Origin: Aestuariibaculum sp. M13
Lineage (GTDB): Bacteria > Bacteroidota > Bacteroidia > Flavobacteriales > Flavobacteriaceae
Direction: 5' to 3'
Assembly (NCBI RefSeq): GCF_024723255.1
Contig: NZ_JANIAC010000005.1
Location: 62,001-126,000, forward strand
DNA: 64,000 nucleotides
The notes beneath the pieces are model-generated. The model did not search any database and had not been told where the DNA came from. It saw only the letters and a list, made by a program, of their open reading frames with translations. The translations under genes and the position numbers were made by a program. How positions within the stretch are numbered: the first letter of the stretch is position 1; each line of letters opens with the position of its first letter. This document shows positions 56,618 through 64,000 of the stretch, one piece after another.

Positions 56618-57526
56618 TTACTCTTTAATTTGTTCTTTACAAGATGCTATAATCTTTTCTACAGCAGTTTCATAATCAAACCACAAAGTCTTTTCAGTTT
56701 TCTTAAACCAGGTAAGCTGTCTCTTGGCAAAACGTCTGCTGTTCTTTTTAATTTCTGAAACAGCAAAGTCTAAATCCCATTTTCCTTCTAAATAGTTGAA
56801 AATTTCCTTGTAGCCAACCGTATTTAGGGCATTTAAATCTTTATAGGGTAGCAGGTTTTTAACTTCGTTTAATAAGCCTTCTTTCATCATGATATCGACA
56901 CGTCTGTTTATGCGATCGTAAATGATTTCCCTATCGGCAGATAATCCTATGGTAATGGTTTTAAAGGGTCTTTCGTTTTCTTTTTTATTTAAGAATGAAG
57001 AGTATGGTTGTCCTGTACCAATGCAAATTTCCAGTGCTCGAATTACCCGATGCGGATTATCAATGGCAATCGTATTGTAGGTAACAGGGTCTAAGGATTT
57101 TAATTGCTCTTGTAAATAAGTCAATCCTTTAGTCTCTAAATCAGCGTTTAATGAATTTCGAATGGAAGCATCAACATCCGGAAAATCGTCTAACCCCTTG
57201 GTTACGGCATCGACATAAAGTCCTGAGCCACCTACCATAATAACGACATTGTGGTTTTTAAAAAGGGTTTCCAGACAGGTTAATGCATCCTTTTCAAAAG
57301 AACCTACACTGTAATTATCCTGTATGGATTTATGATGAATAAAATGGTGTTTTGCAGCAGCCAGTTCTTCAGTAGTTGGGGCTGCTGTACCAATTTGCAT
57401 TTCTTTAAAAAACTGTCGACTATCGGCAGAAATAATTTCGGTGTTAAAGTAATTAGCCAGTTTAATGCTAAGTGCGGTTTTGCCAATGGCTGTTGGCCCG
57501 ATTATAGAAATAAGAAATTTACTCAT
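56618..57526 (-). CDS. miaA: tRNA dimethylallyltransferase
   Basis: A 302-residue enzyme adding dimethylallyl to A37 of tRNAs that read UNN codons. The P-loop 'IIGPTAIGKTALSIKLA' (8-24), 'ISADSRQFFKEMQIGTAAPT', 'MVGGSGLYVDAVTKGLDDFP', 'NPHRVIRALEI' and 'YKEIFNYLEG' are family blocks, and 'SRRFAKRQLTWFKK' closes the tRNA-binding part. Complete. Its start overlaps the 3' end of the potassium channel gene by 8 bp. Only 7 bp separate its stop from that of the convergent sigma operon, with no terminator. Confidence 0.95.
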   Translation of the reverse strand: MSKFLISIIGPTAIGKTALSIKLANYFNTEIISADSRQFFKEMQIGTAAPTTEELAAAKHHFIHHKSIQDNYSVGSFEKDALTCLETLFKNHNVVIMVGGSGLYVDAVTKGLDDFPDVDASIRNSLNADLETKGLTYLQEQLKSLDPVTYNTIAIDNPHRVIRALEICIGTGQPYSSFLNKKENERPFKTITIGLSADREIIYDRINRRVDIMMKEGLLNEVKNLLPYKDLNALNTVGYKEIFNYLEGKWDLDFAVSEIKKNSRRFAKRQLTWFKKTEKTLWFDYETAVEKIIASCKEQIKE

Positions 57527-58379
57527 CGTTTAATTTATGGCCGCAATGATAACAAAAATCCGCGTCATCTCTATGTTTTTCAGTTGAACAGTTTGGACAA
57601 ACTTGTGTATTCAGGTGCACAGGTTGCTTAACTTTTTCTTCTTCATTTTCATCTTTTTTAATCTGGCTAGTATATTCAGCCGAGACAATTCCTGTAGGAA
57701 CCGCTATAATACCATAACCTAAAATCATAACCAAAGACGCAATAAATTGACCTAGAGGTGTTTGTGGAGCAATGTCTCCAAATCCCACCGTAGTAAGCGT
57801 TACAATACACCAATAAACACTTTTAGGAATGTTGGAAAAGCCGTTTTCTTCACCTTCAACCAAATACATTATTGTTCCCAGAATAATTGCAATGATAACG
57901 ACTGTAAATAGAAATACAGAAATTTTGGCACGACTTGCCCGCAATGCCGAAAGTAAACGTAAGGAAGCACCCAGATAACGAGCCAACTTCAGAATTCTAA
58001 AAATACGTAACAAACGCAATGCCCTGAGTGCGGCTAGAGCATGAATGCCTCCAAAAAACAGAGAAATATATTTTGGTATGGTCGATAATAAATCGATTAT
58101 ACCATAGAAACTAAAAATATATTTAAAAGGTTTTCTAACAGTTACAATTCTGGCAATATACTCAATACTAAATAGGATGGTGATAACCCACTCAGATATA
58201 TTAAGAATAGTATGATATTTACTGTCTATACTCTTTACGCTTTCCAACATAACCAGTAAAATACTGGCTAAAATTACGATGAGTAAAACCACATCGAATA
58301 GTTTACCGGCAGGCGTGTCGGCTTCATATATAATTTCATGAAGTTTTGTGCGCCAGTTTTTGTCTTGTGGTTTATCCAT
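57519..58379 (-). CDS. Voltage-gated-type potassium channel with C-terminal zinc ribbon
   Basis: A 286-residue inner-membrane channel of the six-helix ion-transport family. Helix S4 carries regularly spaced Arg/Lys ('LRALRLLRIFRILKLARYL', about 118-136), and the selectivity filter 'TTVGFGD' (196-202) marks it as potassium-selective. After the last helix comes an acidic linker ('KKDENEEEKVKQP') and a zinc ribbon with Cys261, Cys264, Cys276 and Cys279 ('CPNC' and 'CYHCG'), which is not part of the channel core. The ribbon may sense metal or redox state or bind a partner. The gene overlaps miaA by 8 bp. Confidence 0.92.
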   Translation of the reverse strand: MDKPQDKNWRTKLHEIIYEADTPAGKLFDVVLLIVILASILLVMLESVKSIDSKYHTILNISEWVITILFSIEYIARIVTVRKPFKYIFSFYGIIDLLSTIPKYISLFFGGIHALAALRALRLLRIFRILKLARYLGASLRLLSALRASRAKISVFLFTVVIIAIILGTIMYLVEGEENGFSNIPKSVYWCIVTLTTVGFGDIAPQTPLGQFIASLVMILGYGIIAVPTGIVSAEYTSQIKKDENEEEKVKQPVHLNTQVCPNCSTEKHRDDADFCYHCGHKLNDE

Positions 58380-58400
58380 TAATTCAAAAATAAGAAAAGA

Positions 58401-60368
58401 TTAGCTATTTGATTTTAAGACAAAAATGGAATTTTGTTGAATATCGACCAATTTGTTAAAAATCTCTTTAAGATAAGGATAAAATTCTGGGGGATATGCA
58501 GGTGATTTTAAGTTGAATTTTAAAATTAAATTTATTGAGTTGTCTACTAATTCAGATGTAAATATAAGCTGACCAGCGTTGCTTGGAAGTGAAAGATTTG
58601 TGTCTTGTGGTTTTTCAAGCAAAGTATATTTATCACCTAAATTAATTTTAAAAGAATACATATAATTTGTTCTATACCCAAAGTCAACCGGGTAGGTGCG
58701 CTCTTGAAGTTTAAAGGGATTTTCGGAAGTAAACTTATCGAAAAAGGGATTTAAATAGATGTTGTCTCCAATTTGTTCGGTTTTGTACTGGATGTTATAG
58801 GTTTCATAAAAGTTATCACTGGTTTTATCTTCAGAGATTAAATTATAGTCTGAAATTTCAGTGTTGGGTAGTGAATTGGAAAGTTCATCTACGTATGAGT
58901 TTTTATTTGGAAAATAACGCTCCTTGGAATACAAGGCATGATATCCAGACGATTTTCGTTTTACTTCTCCAATCAGGTTTTTCTCATCATCAAAATTTAG
59001 CTCGGTGTTGTACATGGTATAGGTCGTTCTTATAGGATTTATATCAATCCAGGAACTACCACTTTTAAAGTCTAATAGACGAGCGTAACCATTTAAACAT
59101 CTAAAAGGAATTTCACCAAAAGTTAAATAACGTTCTGTAGCATCTAAGAAGTAAGTGTTATTGTCGACAATAGCTTGAACTGTTAAATAGTTAAAATCTG
59201 AAATTACAGGTATTTCTTTTGTAGCAAAACCATTTTCGCGCGTAGACATGATTATAGGTTTTACCTCTATTCCAGAGGCATCAAGTAAATTATGAAGTAA
59301 AATATTGATAGATGAAACGTTGCCGGATTTGTTTTTAATTAATTCTTTTACAGACAACTCATCGTTATAAATACTGTACTTGCCATCCCATGTGTAATTT
59401 TCCTGAACAAAATAGTAGATGGCTTTAGCCTTTTTTAATATATCAGTTTCATTAATAATTGTTTCTGGAAGAAATTCTGTGGCATCAATAGATTTTAGTA
59501 TTTGACGACCTACACTTTTTTCCTTTTTAAGTTCATCATCAACATCATCCCAGGATTTTGTATAATGATTTACAGCTCCAGTGAAATTTTTAAAACTCTT
59601 TAATTCGTATTCAATACGAGCTAAATAATTATGTTTTGATGTCATGTAGTCTTCTTCTATGAAAGCAGGAATATCTTTCATAGCGTATTTAGATATGGTA
59701 CAGTCGGCAACACCGCCATTAAAAGTTGTTAAACAATGTTTAGCAATTTTAGATTCGTTGGTCATTAATTTTTTACCACCTATAAGTTTTATGTGGTATT
59801 GCCAGTTAGCAGGAACACTTGTGTTGTATTCGCTATATAGTTTGGGAATGTCACCTTGAAAGTTCCATCCTTTATAATTAAACATGAATGGAGATGTAAT
59901 TTTGTAGCTGTAAGTAATAACAGAACCTTCCTTTATGTTAGGTAAGGTGAATTTTACCAAATTGTAGTTTTCGTTGTATTCTTCGTTGTGAATGTCTTTT
60001 TTGCTTAAAGTTGTTTCTTCAATTTTATCACCAGAAATAATGTTATGCGTGGATGCTAATATATCAAAGACTTTTTGAGAATTGTCTTTGTTTTTATATA
60101 AGGGGATAACAATGGTAGCTTCATCAAAGCCCTCACGATTTAAAATCTTTAATTTGCATTCTATTTCTGTTTTTAATTCAAAATCCTCGTTGTCTACATA
60201 ACTATTTCCTCTTTCATAAATAATTAAGGCATTTGCAGTTGAGTCTTTTGAAAAAGCCGCAGCTTTTACATCTTCAGGTTTTACGTTAAAACTGTAAGGG
60301 TAATAATTTTCTTGAGCAAAACAATAAAGATTTAAAAGTAAAATCAGGGCAATCGTAAATTTTGTCAT
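58401..60368 (-). CDS. DUF3857/transglutaminase-like protein (degenerate active site), copy 1
   Basis: A 655-residue exported protein (signal MTKFTIALILLLNLYCFAQ). Residues about 45-270 are a DUF3857 beta domain ('GSVITYSYKITSPFMFNYKGWNFQGDIPKLYSEY' in blocks). Residues about 305-420 have the layout of a transglutaminase-like core, but where the family has Gly-x-Cys it reads 'KSGNVSSINILLHNLL' (348-363) and the His position is 'DFNYLTVQA'; only the Asp ('YFLDATERYL') remains. The enzyme triad therefore appears lost. The C-terminal 230 residues form a further beta domain. It is paralogous to the next upstream gene (40-bp gap). Function unknown. Confidence 0.87.
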   Translation of the reverse strand: MTKFTIALILLLNLYCFAQENYYPYSFNVKPEDVKAAAFSKDSTANALIIYERGNSYVDNEDFELKTEIECKLKILNREGFDEATIVIPLYKNKDNSQKVFDILASTHNIISGDKIEETTLSKKDIHNEEYNENYNLVKFTLPNIKEGSVITYSYKITSPFMFNYKGWNFQGDIPKLYSEYNTSVPANWQYHIKLIGGKKLMTNESKIAKHCLTTFNGGVADCTISKYAMKDIPAFIEEDYMTSKHNYLARIEYELKSFKNFTGAVNHYTKSWDDVDDELKKEKSVGRQILKSIDATEFLPETIINETDILKKAKAIYYFVQENYTWDGKYSIYNDELSVKELIKNKSGNVSSINILLHNLLDASGIEVKPIIMSTRENGFATKEIPVISDFNYLTVQAIVDNNTYFLDATERYLTFGEIPFRCLNGYARLLDFKSGSSWIDINPIRTTYTMYNTELNFDDEKNLIGEVKRKSSGYHALYSKERYFPNKNSYVDELSNSLPNTEISDYNLISEDKTSDNFYETYNIQYKTEQIGDNIYLNPFFDKFTSENPFKLQERTYPVDFGYRTNYMYSFKINLGDKYTLLEKPQDTNLSLPSNAGQLIFTSELVDNSINLILKFNLKSPAYPPEFYPYLKEIFNKLVDIQQNSIFVLKSNS

Positions 60369-60408
60369 TTAGTTATAAATGTGATTGTTTTTAAACTAAA
60401 ATATAAAA

Positions 60409-62415
60409 TTATAGTTGTTTTCTTTCAAGAATGATGTTTGAATTTTCTTGAATTCTAATCAATTCATTAAGAAATTCTTTAATTGATTGATAATAATCAG
60501 GTTGGTAAATTGCCTGATTAAAATTAATTTTAAAAATTAAATTTACAGAGTTGCCTATTACTTTGCTTGATAACACCATGGTTCCACTTTTGTCAGGTAA
60601 TTCCAGTATTAATTTTTCAGGAATTTGCTTTATGGAATAGCTGTCATTAAAATTTAATTGAAACATGTATAGGTAATTATCTTTGAAACCAAAGTTTATG
60701 GGGTATATTCTGTTTTCTGATTTTAAAGGGATGTCATCAAGATATTTAATCAAGAACGGGTTAATAGTAACTGTATTATTGTCTGTTTGAACAGTGTAAG
60801 TTATGTTGTAAGTTTCTTTAAGATTTACATCCTCTTTTAAAGTGCTAACTGCAAAATCTGAAATTGTTTTATCAGGAAAACTTTCTGTTAAATTCTTAAA
60901 GTACGATGGCTCGTCGTTAAAATAATTTTGTTTAGAATTTAAGGCATGATACCCAGTTTTTTTACAGGCTACAGTTCCTTTTACATTCTGGTCCTTATCG
61001 ATATTGATTTCTAAATTGTATAGTTGATTTGTTGTAAAAAGGGGATCGATATCTATCCATTCATTATTGTTTTTAGAGTTTAGGCCCATACCATATTGGT
61101 TAAGGCATTTAAAAGGGATTTCACCAAAGGCTAAATAGGGATTTGAAGCGTCTAACAAATACGTCTTTTTATTAAGTTCGACTTCAGCAAGCAAATAATT
61201 GAAATCAGATAAATCGAAGTTGATTTTTGAAACTAACCCGTTATCTCTTGTAGATAATATTACAGGTTTAGCTTTTATATCGGCTTCATTTAATGCATTT
61301 AATAGTAATAGATTTATGGATTGAGCATTGCCAGATTTATTGTCAATAACGTTATTTAGGGAAAAATCTTCAACGATATTGTTAACTCCATTGCAATTGT
61401 AGTTTTTCTGAATAAAATTATAGATTTCTTTGGCTTTAATTAGTTTATTGGTTTCAGATAGGATTTTATCGGGTAAAATTTTATTGACTTGAGATTGTGT
61501 TAATTGTCTGCCTGTAATTTTACTTTGAATTACCTCGTCATCAAAATCTTTGTGGAATTTTGTATAATCAGTAACCTTACCAGAAACAGATGTAAATTGC
61601 TTTAATTCGAATTCAATTCGAGCCACAGAACTTCTTTTAGATAGAGTATAGGCCTCTTCTTTAAAGGCAGGAATATTTTTCATTATGTAATAAGAATCAA
61701 AACAATCGATATACAAATAAGGACTGTTTGCCAAAACCGTTGGAATGGTGTTTTGAATGGCGAAGCATTTTGGTTTAATTAAAGTGTTAGAATCGGTTAA
61801 ATAGATATCTCCATAAATTTTAACGTCATATTCAAAATTTTCGGGAATACTTAACTCTAATTTACTGTATAATTTAGGAATGTCTTCTTGAAACTGCCAA
61901 CCGTTAAGATGTGTCAAGAAAGGAGATTTAATAGTATAATTATAGGTTATTACAGAGCCAATTTTAACATTTTGTGGATTTAAGATTAGTGAAGACCTAT
62001 GTTTATTATGTTTTTCGTTTTTAATCAGGTCCTTATTCAATTTGGTTTCAATAATTTCATTATTCTCCATATTATGGGTAATAACTCTAATATTTTCAAC
62101 TTTTTCACTAGCTAGTTCATTATTGTATAAAGAAATATAATGTATGGCGTTACTCAACCCAGATTCATTTAAAATCTTAATTTTTCGAATAACTTTTCTA
62201 ATAAAATAGATACGATCTTTAAATTCAAAATCAATATCTGTAGAAACTTGAACAGATTCGTAAATGATTAAGGCATTGGCTTCAGAATCTGCTTCATAAC
62301 TGGAGCCCTTTAAGTCTTCATAGGTAACATCATACCCTTGAGTATTATAATATTCCTGAGAAAAACCACACAGACTTATAAAGAGCGTTAGGATTTTAAT
62401 TAATTTTCGTGTCAT
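60409..62415 (-). CDS. DUF3857/transglutaminase-like protein (degenerate active site), copy 2
   Basis: A 668-residue exported paralogue of the downstream gene, with a signal peptide (MTRKLIKILTLFISLCGFSQ) and the same DUF3857, transglutaminase-like and C-terminal layout. The expected Cys site reads 'KSGNAQSINLLLLNAL' (360-375), the His site 'DFNYLLAEV' (404-412), and the Asp is kept ('YLLDASNPYL'). The two share long blocks such as 'KSGN..SIN.LL', 'P.I.STR.NG' and 'FGEIPF.CLN' but have diverged elsewhere, which suggests an old tandem duplication. Codon use is noticeably AT-rich. Probably periplasmic; role unknown. Confidence 0.87.
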   Translation of the reverse strand: MTRKLIKILTLFISLCGFSQEYYNTQGYDVTYEDLKGSSYEADSEANALIIYESVQVSTDIDFEFKDRIYFIRKVIRKIKILNESGLSNAIHYISLYNNELASEKVENIRVITHNMENNEIIETKLNKDLIKNEKHNKHRSSLILNPQNVKIGSVITYNYTIKSPFLTHLNGWQFQEDIPKLYSKLELSIPENFEYDVKIYGDIYLTDSNTLIKPKCFAIQNTIPTVLANSPYLYIDCFDSYYIMKNIPAFKEEAYTLSKRSSVARIEFELKQFTSVSGKVTDYTKFHKDFDDEVIQSKITGRQLTQSQVNKILPDKILSETNKLIKAKEIYNFIQKNYNCNGVNNIVEDFSLNNVIDNKSGNAQSINLLLLNALNEADIKAKPVILSTRDNGLVSKINFDLSDFNYLLAEVELNKKTYLLDASNPYLAFGEIPFKCLNQYGMGLNSKNNNEWIDIDPLFTTNQLYNLEINIDKDQNVKGTVACKKTGYHALNSKQNYFNDEPSYFKNLTESFPDKTISDFAVSTLKEDVNLKETYNITYTVQTDNNTVTINPFLIKYLDDIPLKSENRIYPINFGFKDNYLYMFQLNFNDSYSIKQIPEKLILELPDKSGTMVLSSKVIGNSVNLIFKINFNQAIYQPDYYQSIKEFLNELIRIQENSNIILERKQL

Positions 62416-62453
62416 AACAGTTTAATCGGTACTGTTAAAGTTCTGAAAATTAA

Positions 62454-63818
62454 TTAATCAAACAAAATTGTTTTTAGTTTCTTATTCTTTCTTAAATAAC
62501 TTTGAATAATATGTTGCGTGTCTCTATTATTCTGCATTGGAGTAATAATAGATTGAAGAATCTCAATATTATTAATCTGGTAGTTTAGATTATAAAAACC
62601 GATACCTTTAAATACGCCATTTTCAATTAAAATAGCACTGCGCTCGTCAATATCACGACCTCTGTCTATAATAACCATGTTTTGGTTAGTGTAACTGTTT
62701 TTAGCTATTAATTTAGAAACACGATCGTTATAATTTTCGGGAGATTCTTTGCCAATGCAAGCGCCTTCACACTGTTTTATATCGTAATTAAAACAACTGG
62801 TTTTGGTTTGGTATATGCCGGTTAGTTTCTGGCAAAGTTTATATTCTTCAACGGCGTGGTTTATAAAACTTTTACCGCTGTCTCTGTTGCTAAACGTGGT
62901 TATGGGTTTTTTACGACCGTCTGCAATATCTATTTTTAAATTAATATACCCCTTATCGTCAGTAAAGCTGTAAAGGGCATGAGTAAAACGCGTTCTACGG
63001 AGTGCACGATTAAATTTAGGTTTAATGTTTTTAATCGCTTCACTTTCCTTTAAAAGCGCTACAAGTTCGCTACCTGTGGTTTCATAACTCACCGAATCCA
63101 CTAAATTCTGAATTTGTTTAGACTTTCTATTGGTATTGGTAAAATGCTGATTGACGCGTTTTTTTATATTGTTACTCTTGCCAATATAAATGATATTACC
63201 TTCTGCATTATGAATATAATAAACACCGGTTTCCGAAGGTAAATCGGCTAAAATATCTAAATGTCTTGGTTCAAGCTGATGCTTAGGATTTAGTTTAATA
63301 GATTGCTGAATGATACTTTTAGAAGTGTCTTTATCTAATAACAGTTTAAACAATTTAAGCGTTGCCAATGCATCACCTGATGCTCTATGGCGATCGCTTA
63401 CAGGAATCCCTAAAGATCTTACCAATTTGCCTAAACTATAAGAAGGTTGTCCCGGAATAAGTTGTTTAGAAAGTTCTACGGAACATAACGAAGGACGAAT
63501 ATATTCGAAACCTAAACGTCTGAATTCGGTACACAATATACGATAATCAAACTGGGCATTGTGAGCCACCAAAATACAATCTTCGGTAATCTCAACAATG
63601 CGTTTAGCCACTTCAAAAAACTTAGGGGCATTGCGTAACATATTACTGTTTATGCCCGTAAGGTTAACGACAAAAGGTTGTATTTCGCGTTCAGGATTAA
63701 CAAGGCTAATAAACTGATCTACAATTTGATGTCCATCATATTTGTAGATTGCAATTTCGGTAATGCCTTCCTCGTTATATTTACCACCAGTCGTTTCTAT
63801 GTCTAATATTGCGTACAA
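62454..63818 (-). CDS. DnaQ-like exonuclease fused to a GIY-YIG nuclease domain
   Basis: A 454-residue protein. Residues 1-165 are a DEDDh 3'-5' exonuclease with Asp6 and Glu8 ('LDIETTGG'), Asp91 ('HNAQFDYRIL'), His144 and Asp149 ('HRASGDA'). Residues about 195-275 are a UvrC/Cho-type GIY-YIG domain ('ETGVYYIHN', 'IIYIGKSNNIKKRVNQHF'; Arg221 and Glu258 are candidate catalytic residues). A UvrC-like Cys-rich block follows ('TSCFNYDIKQCEGACIGKES'). The start is TTG at 63818: the frame is closed by a stop three codons upstream and no ATG fits. The combination suggests DNA repair or proofreading outside the replicase. Such fusions are widespread in Bacteroidota. Confidence 0.9.
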   Translation of the reverse strand: MYAILDIETTGGKYNEEGITEIAIYKYDGHQIVDQFISLVNPEREIQPFVVNLTGINSNMLRNAPKFFEVAKRIVEITEDCILVAHNAQFDYRILCTEFRRLGFEYIRPSLCSVELSKQLIPGQPSYSLGKLVRSLGIPVSDRHRASGDALATLKLFKLLLDKDTSKSIIQQSIKLNPKHQLEPRHLDILADLPSETGVYYIHNAEGNIIYIGKSNNIKKRVNQHFTNTNRKSKQIQNLVDSVSYETTGSELVALLKESEAIKNIKPKFNRALRRTRFTHALYSFTDDKGYINLKIDIADGRKKPITTFSNRDSGKSFINHAVEEYKLCQKLTGIYQTKTSCFNYDIKQCEGACIGKESPENYNDRVSKLIAKNSYTNQNMVIIDRGRDIDERSAILIENGVFKGIGFYNLNYQINNIEILQSIITPMQNNRDTQHIIQSYLRKNKKLKTILFD

Positions 63819-63850
63819 ATAATGTTCTTAAGTTTAAAGCTTGAAATGTC

Positions 63851-64000
63851 TTAGTTGTAGTTTCGTTCCCCAAATATACTACTTCCAACCCGAACCATTG
63901 TACTTCCGCAGTCAATTGCTAACTTATAATCACCACTCATACCCATACTTATGGTTTCTAATTTGCAGTTTGGAGTTTCAATAGCTTTTAATTCATCAAA
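63851..64000 (-). CDS. YggS-family PLP-binding protein, C-terminal end (runs off the window)
   Basis: Only the last 49 residues and stop are visible, reading '[16 protein letters not shown]', '[20 protein letters not shown]'. This is the C-terminal signature of the YggS/PROSC family ('SMGMSxDxxxAI...GSTxVRxGxxIFGxR'), which binds pyridoxal phosphate and controls its homeostasis without known catalysis. The phosphate-binding Ser-Met-Gly and Arg-Gly residues are present. Same strand as the exonuclease gene, 32 bp upstream of it. Confidence 0.9.
   Translation of the reverse strand, partial: FDELKAIETPNCKLETISMGMSGDYKLAIDCGSTMVRVGSSIFGERNYN

Overview
The window looks like chromosomal DNA from a marine-type member of the Flavobacteriaceae (phylum Bacteroidota). 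The signs are low GC content, lipoproteins with short lipoboxes, SusC/TonB-type receptors with N-terminal carboxypeptidase-regulatory-like domains, a type IX secretion C-terminal domain, bacillithiol synthesis (BshC), promoter elements of the TTG-N19-TAnnTTTG type, and many Bacteroidota-only families (TIGR02757, DUF6146, DUF6787, DUF2911, DUF3820). No tRNA, rRNA, CRISPR array, insertion sequence or prophage was seen. Most of the window is core genome.

Layout. 1-6.8 kb (mostly minus): the start of a probable di-heme cytochrome-c peroxidase lipoprotein, a PhoX-like lipoprotein, an S10 serine carboxypeptidase, a TIGR02757 protein, an unknown lipoprotein (plus) and a LolD-like ABC ATPase. 6.8-9.1 kb (plus): folE, then an unusual HTH-transmembrane-amidase fusion with a coupled small membrane protein. 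9.1-12.8 kb (minus): a metal-type TonB receptor with a His/Asp/Glu-rich loop, in a likely operon with a small His-rich protein, a DUF6787 membrane protein and a DUF6146 lipoprotein. 12.9-17.5 kb: DUF937 protein, serA, serC, a LuxC-like acyl-CoA reductase and a divergent 2[4Fe-4S] ferredoxin; serA and serC supply serine synthesis. 17.5-22.1 kb: a second large TonB receptor, divergent from a PepSY-type membrane protein, then ychF. 22.2-25.4 kb (minus): a PNGase F-like lipoprotein paired with a transglutaminase-fold lipoprotein, the most distinctive pair in the window. 25.6-31.4 kb: EamA transporter, parE, a 47-residue ORF, parC. 31.4-44.5 kb: TerC (minus), bshC, a PLP decarboxylase, guaA, a LysM/periplasmic-binding protein, DUF3820 protein, pyrG, yidC and a MORN-repeat protein. 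44.5-53.8 kb: a fasciclin lipoprotein, mnmA, a T9SS-exported subtilase, nitronate monooxygenase, MATE, PAP2 phosphatase, meaB GTPase and a DUF2911 protein. 54-56.6 kb: ECF sigma factor, a membrane-anchored partner and a secreted coiled-coil/DUF4097-like protein in one operon. 56.6-64 kb (minus): miaA, a potassium channel with a C-terminal zinc ribbon, two tandem DUF3857 proteins whose transglutaminase cores lack Cys and His, an exonuclease/GIY-YIG fusion, and the 3' end of a YggS-type gene.

No wholly new multi-gene defence or biosynthetic system was recognised. The candidates most worth following are the PNGase F-like/transglutaminase-like pair, the HTH-TM-amidase protein with a palindrome just upstream, the sigma/anti-sigma/coiled-coil operon, the degenerate transglutaminase twins and the small ORF between parE and parC. 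Family names are assigned by reading motifs from memory; no database search was run.
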